Part shown: positions 37,127 through 46,861 of the stretch, piece after piece
Layout: each line of letters begins with the position of its first letter
Position numbering within the stretch: the first letter of the stretch is position 1
Assembly: GCF_000315625.1 (NCBI RefSeq)
Contig: NW_005434598.1
Span: forward strand, 353,647-404,352
Direction: 5' to 3'
From: Guillardia theta CCMP2712
Lineage: Eukaryota > Cryptophyceae > Pyrenomonadales > Geminigeraceae
DNA length: 50,706 nt
The notes under the pieces: model-generated
Database searches by the model: none
The model's input: the letters and a program-made list of their open reading frames with translations, nothing else
What the model was told of the DNA's origin: nothing
Translations under genes and position numbers: made by a program

Positions 37127-40100
37127 TCAGTCGTTGGTGTCCATGTCGGACGTTCTTCTTCCTCCGCCTTCCTCCATCAGTTGCTTGAGCTCCTCTCCCG
37201 AGAACATTCTCACCAGATGCATCGGCACGAACTCCGTCAGCCCATCGAGCACGTCCCCGGTCTCTGCTATCCCCCACTCCTCCTCCTTCGCCTCGTGCTT
37301 TCTCTCCGCTTGTCCACCTTGATCAACCCCAGGCCCCTCTGGCCTGTCCTGCTGCTCCTCCGATTCTGCGCTTCTCTCACAGGCGAGTCTCGTGAAATTG
37401 CTCCAGAAGGAGGTCGGGAGGAGACGCCAAAGCAACCTGCCGTCGTACTCCGACCAGAGCTGGCGAGCGAGTGAGGGGGAGCGAGTGAAGGAGAGCGAGT
37501 GAAGGAGAGCGAGTGAAGGAGGAGTCAGACTCAGACAAGAGAAAGAACAAGAGGACAGGTGCACACAGGAGCACACAGGGGGAACGAATGCAACAGTCAA
37601 GGCAAGAGCATGCCCACAAATTCTTCTCACCATCGCCATGGCGAGCAGCCTGCCGAGAAACCTCCTCCTGCTCCATGTCGAAGTCTTGCCAGCAGCCGAA
37701 GCAAGAGAAATTATTTGTTTGCGCATCTCCAGACAAACAAGTTCTGAGAGGGAGGGAGGGGAGGAGACAAGAGAAGTTTGATGTCAGGTGAGAAACGCTG
37801 AAATTCTCGACTCACCGAACCACAGGGATGTAGGAGAAGTTTCAACATGCTGCTACATCAGTCAGGATAGTATCACTCCTCTCCCCTCCCCTCCCCTTCC
37901 CTCCCCTCCTCTTCCTGACCCATTCCTCTACGGTTCCTCCTGCTCTTCTTCGTCCTCAATTCCCCCCCCCCTTTCCTGCCTCGCTCGTCTGCTCTCTCTG
38001 GGTTCCTTCTTGACTCCCCCAATTACTTCAGTCTGCTCGCGTTGCTTGTCAGGAGGCTCCTCGAGGGTTACGGTCAATCCCCCGCTCCTCATGATCGCTG
38101 CTGCTTGCAACCCTCCCACCCGCTCCTCCGACTCCCTCAGCAAGTCATCTTCCACCCAAGGGATAGAAACCTGCGTCAAAGCCATCAGAAGGTCTCCTCC
38201 TGCTCCTCCTCCCTCCTGCTCCTCCTCCCTCCTGCTCCTCCTCCCTCCTGCTCCTCCTCCCTCCTGCTCCTTTGCTCTCTTAGCTCATCTCTTGTTCTGA
38301 CTCTCAGCTATCGCTTGCTCCTCCCTGCTTTCTTCTCCCTCCCTCCCTCCCTCCCTCACCAGCAGGCGTCGGTCAGCAGGACCAGCAGGGACTTGAGCAA
38401 AGGAGCCCTCGACCAGCACGCGAGCGCGAGAGACCAGGGAGGAGGCTGAGAGCATGCGACGAGCGGGGGCACGACGCGAGAGACTGAGAAGGAGAGAGAA
38501 GTGGAGGAGAGGAGAAACCCAAGAAAGCAGAGTTACAAGAGAGGCTAGAGGAAGAGCGAAAAGTCGAGAATAAACGCAAAGCGAGAGACAGAAATGCGGA
38601 AGGAGATAAAGAGGTGGGAGGCAACCATGCAGAGGAAAGTGGATGGAGGCAGGAGGTACTGCAAGAAAGGAAAGGAGGAGAACATCAACCTGGCAAGAGG
38701 GCGATAAGAAGCCGCAGCGTGAGCCGCCGAAAGGTCGAGAAGGCGCCTGAAGAGAATCAAGAAGACGACAGATAAAAGTAGACAAGACAAACGAAATCAC
38801 AACAAGACAAACGAAATCACAACAAAACAAACGAAATCACAACAAGACAAACGAAATCACAACAAAACAAACGAAATCACAACAAAACAAACGAAATCAC
38901 AACAGCGCCTTGACAAGGAGCTGAACCCTTACGACTTGTCCAAGAGCATTACCGTGTCACTTCTGTCAACTCCTCTTCGCACAGCCTTGTCACTTCTTCC
39001 TCGCTGTCAAGAACTACTCCAAGCAGATAGGCAGCGTCAAGCATGGAGGAGGTTGAGGAGGAGGTGAGAAACAAGTCGACAGCTGCTCTTGCAACCGAAG
39101 CCTGCGAGTTCACCAGCAGATCCCTGCTGCTTCTGACATCCTCCAGCACCCTTCCTAGCACCACAGCCGCGTCTCCTCTCGAGATTGACAAGCGTTGTCT
39201 CAGCTCCTCGCCAGCAGCGTCGTCGTCTGCTCGCGTCTCCTCGACTTGTCCTTCCGACTGCTTCATCCTCAAGAGAAGCCAATGCAGGATCCTCGTCAGG
39301 TGCCTGACCAGCAGAATCAACAAAAAGCTTCTTCTCCCCCTCCCCCTCTCCCTCTCCCTCTCCCCTCCCCCCTCTCTCCGTCTCCGTCTCCGTCTCCTCC
39401 CCTTCCTTTCACTTCACTCCTTCACGTGCTTCACCTACCGTCTGGCAGCATCGAGCACGAGGAGGCTTTGCAAGGCGACAGCAGCATCCTGTAGGGAAAC
39501 CAGTGAGAATGGCAAAGGAGGGAGAGGGGCTGGCGGGCCTGGTTTTCGTCATCGGAGGAAGCAAGCATGACAACAAGCCGGATCAGAATGCTCCCCAGCG
39601 AGAGTGAAGCTGCCAATCGCTGCATCCCTCCAGCAGAGCTGACGATACCCACCTGCTCCTCTGATCAGCCTCTCCTTCCCTCTTTCTTCCCTCTTCCCCT
39701 CTCACTCTTTCAACCTCCTCGTCTGGCTCACCATGGCTCCTGCTGCCTCGTCCGATCCTTCGGCTCCACTTCCATCACTTCTCGCTCCTCCCGTCCTCCC
39801 ATTTCCATCACCGACCAGCTGCTCCCTCACTTGCTCCAGCAGCCCATCGAACAGCTCTTTCCCCTTGGCCGCCTCCTCACTCACTTCCGGATGCGACAGC
39901 AGGACCACGATAGCGTACTGAGCTCGCGTCCTTGCTCTCTTTCCTTCCGCAATCCTTACCAGCTCTATCAGAATCTCTTCCATCCTCCCGGTGAGTAGCA
40001 GCGCCATCGCTGCGCTTCTCTTCATGCTGATTCTCGCCACAGTCTCCGCTGCCTTTGCCGCAACAGCCTCCTGGAAGGAGGACGAGGACGAGGCACCGGG

Positions 40101-43100
40101 CGGTTGGAAGGCCGCGAGGGCAGCAAGGAGCGCGACGGTTATCCTTGAGCTGTCGGGATGATCGGAGAAGCACGAGTTCCTTCCCAGGCCATCCAACACT
40201 CGCAGGGCAAGGAGCTGCTGCTGCTGCTGCAACTCCACCGTCGCTTCCTCATCCTCCTCTAAGATTTCGTGCAAGAGTATGCCAGCAGGGATGTTGTCCA
40301 CTATCCTCCCCCTGCTTTGCACATCTTCGAGCATGCTGCCCAGCGCCTGCATGGAGACCTTCTTCACCTACACTAGGCGGTCAACTCCTCCCCTCCCTTT
40401 ATCATGCTGCCTCCCCACTTCTCATGTTCCCCCACACCCTTGGCTTTCCCCCTCATCCTCCACCACCGCCATGGCAGCAACTTGCCTCCTCCTCTTCGCT
40501 CCTCGTCACGATGGCACACAAGCTATAGGCGACCGCAAGCATCTCGTCATGACCCATCACCTCTCGCTGACTCCTGGCGTCACCTGCAAGCTTCTTAAGC
40601 CCCTCCAACTCCCACTCCCCTCGCCCCGGCTCTCCCTACACCTTGGTCTCTCTTTCTCCTGGTCTCTTTTATTCCTCCTCTTCCCTCTTCCCATCTTCTC
40701 ACAATTTCTCCTTCTCCTCTTCGCTCATATGCTCCCCTACTCTCTCTTGCTCGTGGTCTCGCCCTCTCCTATGCTCTTTCTTCCCCTCTCCCCTGCTCGT
40801 CCTCAAGCTCGCCGATACCAAGCAGGACAGCGAGGAGCGTCACGGCGTCCGCTGTCGCCTCCATGTCTTGACCGGCAAAGGCCTCCGACAATCGCCAGAG
40901 CGACAGCCGCGAGGCGATGCCTGCCAACCGTTAGGGATAAAAGCGAGCTAGAGGTGAGCTAGAGGAGAGGTAGAGGAGAGGTAGAGGAGAGGTAGAGGAG
41001 AGGTAGAGGTGAGGTAGAGGTGAGGTAGAGGTGAGGTAGAGGTGAGGTAGAGGTGAGGTAGAGGTGAGGTAGAGGTGAGGTAGAGGTGAGTGAGGTAGAG
41101 GTGAGGTAGAGGTGAGGTAGAGGTGAGGTAGAGGTGAGGTAGAGGTGAGGTAGAGGTGAGGTAGAGGAGAGGTAGAGGTGAGGTAGAGGAGAGGTAGCGG
41201 TGAGGTAGAGGTGAGGTAGAGGTGAGGTAGAGGTGAGGTAGAGGTGAGGTAGAGGTGAGGTAGAGGTGAGGTAGAGGAGAGGTAGAGGTGAGGTAGAGGT
41301 GAGGTAGAGGTGAGGTAGAGGAGAGGTAGAGGTGAGGTAGAGGTGAGGTAGAGGTGAGGTAGAGGAGAGGTAGAGGTGAGGTAGAGGTAGAGGTAGAGGT
41401 AGAGGTAGAGGTAGAGGTAGAGGTGAGGTAGAGGTAGAGGTAGAGGTAGAGGTAGAGGTGAGGTAGAGGTGAGGTAGAGGTGAGGTAGAGGTGAGGTAGA
41501 GGTGAGGTAGAGGTGAGGTAGAGGTGAGGTAGAGGTGAGGTAGAGGTGAGGTAGAGCCGAGGTAGAGGTGAGGTAGAGCCGCGGTAGAGCTGAGGTAGAG
41601 GTGAGGTAGAGGAGAGGTAGAGGTGAGGTAGAGGTGAGGTAGAGGTGAGGTAGAGGTGAGGTAGAGGTGAGGTAGAGGTGAGGTAGAGGTGAGGTAGAGG
41701 TGAGGTAGAGGTGAGGTAGAGGAGAGGTAGAGGTGAGGTAGAGGTGAGGTAGAGGTGAGGTAGAGGAGAGGTAGAGGAGAGGTAGAGGAGAGGTAGAGGT
41801 GAGGTAGAGGAGAGGTAGAGGAGAGGTAGAGGTGAGGTAGAGGTGAGGTAGAGGTGAGGTAGAGGGGAGGTAGAGGTGAGGTAGAGGTGAGGTAGAGGAG
41901 AAGCCCAAAGAGAAGGGAAAGGGAACAAACGACCCAACCGAAGAAAAGCAGGTCAAACGCATGGGGCATCTCCTCACCCGATATCATCGTCGTCACGCCT
42001 TCACATCCGCATACAATTCTTGCATTCTCGGAATCTCCAGCAAGGTTCACCAGCGCTGTCATCCCCTCTGCACTCCCTTGGTCGTGTGCACTATCAACCT
42101 GTTACCACGTTAGACCTTCCGAAAGGTTGGTTGATCCGTCTACGCTTTCCTACATCCCTGATCTTCTCCTCCTTCGCTATATCCAACTCAGGCATCCTTG
42201 CAATCCTAACCATGTCCACTTCTCTCTCAAGTCTCGCTCTCCTCGCTTGTCTCCTCCCTGGCTACGCACCATCTCAGCAAGAGTCGAGAGGATGCGCGAG
42301 CGCTGGTCCGAGATGAGGATACGCCGCCTTCCCTCTTCACGTCTCGCAATGTTTCCAACAGCCGTCGCCGCGCTCACGGCGGCATGTGACGGAAACTTGG
42401 AGAGGAGGAGGGAGAGGGAGGGGAGAAGGCAATACTGGCAGCGAGAAGCTTTCTGGACGTGAGGGTCCTGCTCCTCGAGCTGCAGGAACAGTTGGAAGAT
42501 CTTTCTGCTGCAGAGAAGATTCGAGAGCGCAAGCACGGCAGACGAAGAGACGTCAGTGACCTCCCATCCCTCCAGCTCATCTGAGAGCAGGAACGTCCTG
42601 TAGGATGTCAGTATCAAGTTCCAACGTCGAGGGTGTTACGGGAAACAAGCAGAGGAGACAAGGAGAGGAGACAAGGAGAGGAGACAAGGAGAGAAGACAA
42701 GGAGAGGAGACAAGGAGAGAAGACAAGGAGAGAAGACAAGGAGAGGAGACAAGGAGAGAAGACAAGGAGAGAAGACAAGGAGAGAAGACAAGGAGAGGAG
42801 ACAAGGAGAGAAGACAAGGAGAGGAGACAAGGAGAGAAGACAAGGAGAGAAGACAAGGAGAGGAGACAAGGAGAGGAGACAAGGAGAGGAGACAAGGAGA
42901 GGAGACAAGGAGAGGCGACAAGGAGAGGAGACAAGAAGAGAAGACAAGGAGAGGAGACAAGGAGAGGAGACAAGGAGAGAAGACAAGGAGAGGAGACAAG
43001 GAGAGGAGACAAGGAGAGAAGACAAGGAGAGGAGACAAGGAGAGAAGACAAGGAGAGGAGACAAGGAGAGGAGACGAGGAGAGGAGACAAGGAGAGAAGA

Positions 43101-44206
43101 CAAGGAGAGAAGACAAGGAGAGGAGACAAGGAGAGGAGACGAGGAGATGAGACAAGGGGAGAAGGGGAGAGGAAGGCAGAAAAGACATGTCACTTGTACA
43201 GCAAGCGCATGCGACGGGGACGAGGGTCTCACAAGTCCAGGAGAAGTTGACGAGGGTCTTGTAAGTTTGCAATCATCCAGGCCCTTCCTTGTCGAGTCAT
43301 CGAGGTGTTGCAAAGCGCATCGAGAGCGAATTGACAGCAATTTCTTCTCATGTTTCTCGTCCAACCATCCCCCTCTCCTTCTTCCGCCCCGTTCTTCCCT
43401 TGGGATATCTGATTATTCTGCCTGCTTGCCTCACCCTGCTTGCTCTCCTCTTCCTCCGAAGCCTTGGTGCGATGTCTCATCATCTCATCATCTGCCATGA
43501 CGCGAACGGCGCGACAGAGGGTGAGTAGCAGCTGCTGGCTGTGAGGATGTTGCAGCATACACTCAATTCCCTCCATTTCACTGGTCAGCTCCTCTATTGC
43601 CATCACAGTCTCCAGTATCTCAGAGATCTCCAAATCTTCTGCTCTTCGAAAATTTGTTCCAACACTCTGAATCTGCTCAACCTGCTTCTCCTTGTCATCA
43701 TCGCTGTCATCGTCGGCAGCAGCAGCATCTGCCTCGCTTTCCTCTTCAAGATGGTCTTCATCCTCCTCTACATGGAAATACGGAGACGCTTTGCATCCGG
43801 TCTCAAACGTTGTCGGAGGATAGAAGGCTTCCTCTGCCCCCGCAATCTCCTCATTCACTTTGTCAAACCTTGTCGAGCTGAGCGCAACCTCCGATACTAC
43901 ATCAGCTTGCCAGCTCGACACTCCGGCAGTCTCATCAGCTAATGCGGAAAGGTTGGCTGCAAGATGAGAAGAGTCGAAGGATATTGAGCTGCACAACTCC
44001 TCCTCATTTTCATGCTTGTCCAGCACATGGCAGAAGAGGTCGCTCCCCTCATATTGGAAGTTGTTTAGGTCAGCGATGTCTCCCAGAGATAGAGCCCCCT
44101 GATCGTCCTCCCTGTCCCTGTCCCTGTCCCTCTCCGTCTCCTCCTCCTCCTCCTCCTCCTCCTCCTCCTCCTCCTCCTCCTCCTCCTCCTCTTTGCACCT
44201 CATCAC
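37127..44206 (-). CDS. Large armadillo-repeat protein gene, multi-exon, C-terminal part unclear
   Basis: Supported exons: 44206-43233 (Glu-run start, then acidic and ARM-like, ending FALDALCNTS...QLLLDL), 42597 to about 42200 (ELEGWEVTDVSSSAVLALSN, AAVSAATAVGNIARREEG), 42098-41978 (MTALVNLAGDSENARIVCGC), 40920 to about 40800 (IASRLSLWRLSEAFAGQDM), 40368 to about 39800 (QALGSMLEDVQSRGRIVDN, SSRITVALLAALAAF, RARTRAQYAIVVLLSHPEVS), one near 39650-39550 (VGIVSSAGGMQRLAASLS), DAAVALQSLLVLDAARR near 39442-39492, and 39300-38950. The joins 43233/42597 and 41978/40920 are phase-consistent. The short helices and phrases such as LVNLAGDSENAR are typical of ARM repeats. Distal exons (38480-38370, 38185-38016, 37727-37628, 37471-37127) hold RRRFLGRLLAMAM and LDGLTEFVPMHLVRMFSGEE. 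These faintly recall a HECT N-lobe, but no C-lobe or catalytic Cys follows. They could be a separate gene. Confidence 0.5.
38783..38903 (-). repeat. 20-bp tandem repeat, about 6 copies
   Basis: Units of acaaacgaaatcacaacaag, with aag/aaa alternation at the end. They lie just after the GTAATG donor that follows the exon ending near 38951, so probably in an intron of the minus-strand gene. Confidence 0.9.
40949..41898 (-). repeat. 11-bp minisatellite (gaggtagaggt), about 86 units, filling an ARM-gene intron
   Basis: About 950 bp of gaggtagaggt with variants (gaggagaggta, and a collapsed 6-bp gaggta stretch near 41385-41455). It lies inside intron 41977-40921, which joins TTMISG to IASRL in phase. 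The sense strand is pyrimidine-rich (acctctacctc) and stop-free in all frames, which produces three overlapping Thr/Ser/Leu/Pro open frames of 329-367 codons that are not genes. Confidence 0.95.
42650..43160 (-). repeat. 13-bp minisatellite (gagacaaggagag), about 39 copies, in an ARM-gene intron
   Basis: Tandem 13-bp units with a single common G/A variant (gagacaaggagag or gaagacaaggaga). They lie inside intron 43232-42598, which joins LLLDL to TFLLSDELEG in phase. The repeat is pyrimidine-rich and stop-free on the sense strand. The long open frames on both strands are repeat artefacts. Confidence 0.95.
44137..44192 (-). repeat. (cct)n trinucleotide run encoding poly-Glu
   Basis: About 18 perfect triplets. 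On the minus strand they give a Glu run right after the proposed start (MMRCK) of the armadillo gene, followed by an Arg/Asp stretch. Whether it is translated depends on that start being right. Confidence 0.8.
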
Positions 44207-45223
44207 CTCATACTTTTACATGAAGGCTATACTTGGACTCCCTTCAACTTTGCCCTGTCCCTCCATTGATGGATCGTACCTGCCTCCCTCCTGGTCTTCT
44301 GCAACTTCTGTCTTGTTTTCCTCTATGTCTCTCCTCCTCCCCCTCCTCTCTCTCTCCCCCTCCTCTCTCTCTCTCTCCTCCTATCTCTCTCCTAGTTTCT
44401 TGCTCAAATCACATCATGCTGCACAAAGTGGACCCGCCTCAATGTACTCACTGTGCGTCAGGCGGGCTGTGTCAGCCGCTAGCAGCTTAATATCACTTGA
44501 CTTATTTGACCGTATTACGTTGCATGATTTTGGTCACATGACATCTCTCACGTTCTACTTATTTGACCACATGACATCTCTCACGTTCTACTTATTTGAC
44601 CACATGACACTTTTCCTTCGTGACTTTTTTGACGTATTACACTTTTCCTTCGTGAACAAACCATGAACAACTGCCCTGATAACTCTCTCACTTTCCCTTA
44701 TCATTCTCGTCAGCCTTTCACATGATTTCAGCAAGGGGGCGGGAAGGCATGGCGCAGCCTTGCCGCGGGAGCTTGCTCCCCCCTTGGTGACCAATGGCCG
44801 TTCTCCCTGTTCTTCCGTTCTGCCGTTATGCGGAGCACCCTACCGATGACCTGAACCGAATAAAAAGAAAAACAATCATCATTGATGAAACTCTGCCGTT
44901 CTGCACTGTGTCATTGTCCACCCGTGGCAGGTGTGGAGGGTGGAGGGTTTGATTTTGCTCCTCCTAAATTTTTTTGATTTTCCCCAATTCAACTTTCAAC
45001 CCTCCACACCCTCCAAACCTTCCACACCCTCCACACACCCCCTTTCTCTATTACCATTTCACTCTTATAATATATGTGGAAGGTTTGTGGATAGTTCTCT
45101 TTATTGTGGAGGGTTCAGTATGCTTATGCATGCCAACTATTAATCTTTCTAATAGTCTAAGCTCCATCCGAGTTTTCAATCGCTGTGTGCCACATGTCAC
45201 CTTATACATCAACCACTGAATCC
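44207..45223. other. Intergenic region with a 33-bp duplication and gtggaggg inverted motifs
   Basis: No gene can be supported. A 33-bp unit (cacatgacatctctcacgtt and onward) occurs at 44535 and 44568 with a partial third copy at 44601. Between 44930 and 45115, gtggagggt runs face accctccac runs across an A/T-rich centre (44965-45000), making an imperfect inverted repeat. Confidence 0.6.
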
Positions 45224-46349
45224 TTACCTGCTCTCATCATACCTCAGCCTCTGTCCTCCTTTCGAGGCAGAGCGCAACTGGCGAGAAGAAGTAGAGCCCG
45301 GCGTTGTAATCTGGCCTGTATCGACGCGGTTCTTAATCTCAACAAGAGCTCTTTCGAGGTCTAGAGAGCTGAGCGTGATGCCTTTGCTCTCCATCTCCTT
45401 CAAAGCAGAGCGACAGAGATGATGAAAGATGATGCCATTGGCTGTCACATAAGTAACAATCAAAGGGATGATGTCCTCGTCTTTGTAAATGATGGTTGAC
45501 ATGGTCGTCGGGATATAATTCTGATAATCATTCTTAGCAAGGAAGAGCATCAACTTGAGAAAGAAAGCTCTATGCTTTCTTGAATTCTCTCTTACAAACC
45601 AGTTCCTCAGCCATGTTGGATGAATTTGCTGGCTGAAGTTCTTGACATTCTGGTCAGAAACTTTTTTGTTTACCTCTTCAACAAAGCTGAGATTATTTTC
45701 AGGAGTAAAAACCTCAGTGAAGTTGTAGTCAATCATTAACATCTCTTCTGGCTCATCATAGGCTGCTACAGGCCCAATGTTTGTTTTCCTCCTGCGTGAC
45801 CCAGCAGCCATTTGCTCTTCACTTGGAAGCTCGATAGCCTCCAGTTCACCCACGATTTCATCGACTTTGACTATGCTCATATCCAGCACTTGAATGAGGA
45901 TGCTCTTGAACTGAAGGGTGCTTTGTTTCTGAGCAAGCAGCTTCTGAATGACATGTCGCAGAGCAACAGAAGGCGGCGTTGAGTTGATGATGCTAACCTG
46001 ATTCATGCTGTGAGTAAGAGCTGTGAGAGTTGATGATGCTAACCTGATTCATGCTGTGAGTAAGAGCCGTGATGTCGTCAATATCATCACTGGCCGAAGG
46101 AGGGGCAGCCTGTGAAACTCTTGAACCAAAAGCAAACACTGCCTGCGAAGAAGATTGCGGTCCTGTATTGCCGAATCCTATAATGCCAGACAAGGCAGGG
46201 TTTGGGGTCCCTGTTGATGCTGCACCGGTATTACCGAAACCAGACGGCGCGGCCATGGGCAAAGGGGTCTGTGCTGCTGCCGCGCTCGTGCGAGGGGAAT
46301 GACTATTTTTTTCTGGGACGGGGTCATGCGGACATGCTGACGGGGTCAT
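45224..46349 (-). pseudogene. FG-motif hypothetical protein, frame broken by a 46-bp duplication
   Basis: The 5' frame (46349-45993) has three phenylalanine-glycine motifs (GFGNTG twice, FAFGS) in an Ala/Ser/Pro-rich stretch, then DDIDDITALTHSMNQVSIIN. The 3' frame (46006-45224, 260 codons) restarts with the same MNQVSIIN. It continues with a folded-looking domain: LRHVIQKLLAQKQSTLQFKS, IHPTWLRNWFVRENSRKHRA and STIIYKDEDIIPLIVTYVT. A 46-bp tandem duplication at 45983-46074 separates the two frames and shifts them. The duplicated unit contains CAG|GTTAGC and CTCACAG, so splicing might remove one copy. FG motifs recall nucleoporins, but the C-terminal half matches nothing I know. It may be a host gene or cargo of the neighbouring element. 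Confidence 0.5.
45983..46074. repeat. 46-bp tandem duplication
   Basis: Two copies (45983-46028 and 46029-46074) beginning gttgatgatgctaacctgat, with one or two differences near the end. The length is one more than a multiple of three, so it shifts the frame of the minus-strand gene. Confidence 0.9.
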
Positions 46350-46427
46350 GCGGACATGCTGACGGGGTCATGCGGACATGCTGACGGGGTCATGCGGACA
46401 TGCTGACGGGGTCATGCGGACATGCTG
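46318..46427. repeat. 22-bp tandem repeat, 5 copies
   Basis: Five identical copies of acggggtcatgcggacatgc plus tg. They sit at the 5' end of the FG-motif gene. Each carries ATGACCCCGTCAGCATG on the minus strand, hence repeated potential start codons in different frames. There are no spacers, so it is not CRISPR. Confidence 0.95.
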
Positions 46428-46439
46428 GCTTACGAGTTG

Positions 46440-46690
46440 AATAAAAACAATTGTTTGAACTCTCCGCTATCGGATGGTCGGCCTGTGAGAAAAGGGCCCT
46501 CGGACCCGCGGATGTATGCGTGGGTTCGAGTCCTACTGGAGACAGTCCGGTTAGGGAGGGCACCCCTGACCGGCTGTCGAAGGGGGGGCTGGGTCCGGGC
46601 CTGAAGAGGCTAGCGAGTGCCCCGCTAGTCTTGGACGGAACGGACATCAGTGGCCTTATCCGATTCGTCGTCTGACGAACTTGTCTCTTC
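46440..46690 (+). ncRNA. GC-rich structured region with tRNA-like T-arm
   Basis: At 46512-46528 the sequence gtgggttcgagtcctac forms a canonical 5-bp T-stem with a TTCGAGT loop. It is followed by tggagac, which pairs partly with ctctccg at 46459-46465 (one mismatch, one wobble). The D- and anticodon-arms do not fold cleanly: ggcct/gggcc near 46482-46500 closes a 9-nt loop. Downstream come two further stable hairpins: ccggttaggg with ccctgaccgg near 46548-46575, and ctagcg with cgctag near 46609-46627. It may be a degraded class-II tRNA, a tRNA-derived element or another structured RNA. Both strands lack a credible protein. Confidence 0.35.
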
Positions 46691-46740
46691 TCCACCAAGC
46701 CCCAAGCATCGCCGCGCCGTCTCTACTTGCAATAAACGTC

Positions 46741-46861
46741 AAAATTTTCCCTTCCAGAGACGGCGATTAAAGGGAGGATTTTTATTTTATCAAAAAAGTC
46801 AAAAAAGTGATATAAAGAGAAAATAAGGTTAATAAGTTAAAAAATATCTCCTAAATAATAA
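46741..46861 (+). promoter_or_regulatory. A/T-rich leader of the recombinase gene
   Basis: Composition drops sharply to A/T-rich here (aaaaaagtcaaaaaagtgat, ataaagagaaaataagg), directly before the start codon at 46862. It presumably holds the element's own promoter. I recognise no defined motif. Confidence 0.4.

Noticed and set aside
40931-42062. Three overlapping minus-strand open frames of 329-367 codons (Thr/Ser/Leu/Pro repeats)
   Set aside because: An 11-bp repeat without stops is open in every frame. The flanking real exons splice around it in phase.
42605-43364. Long Arg/Asp/Lys-rich (+) and Leu/Ser/Pro-rich (-) open frames
   Set aside because: Translations of the 13-bp intronic repeat on both strands, with no domain and no consistent codon pattern.
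46318-46427. Possible CRISPR-like array
   Set aside because: Copies are directly adjacent with no spacers, in a eukaryotic context. It is a plain 22-bp tandem repeat.
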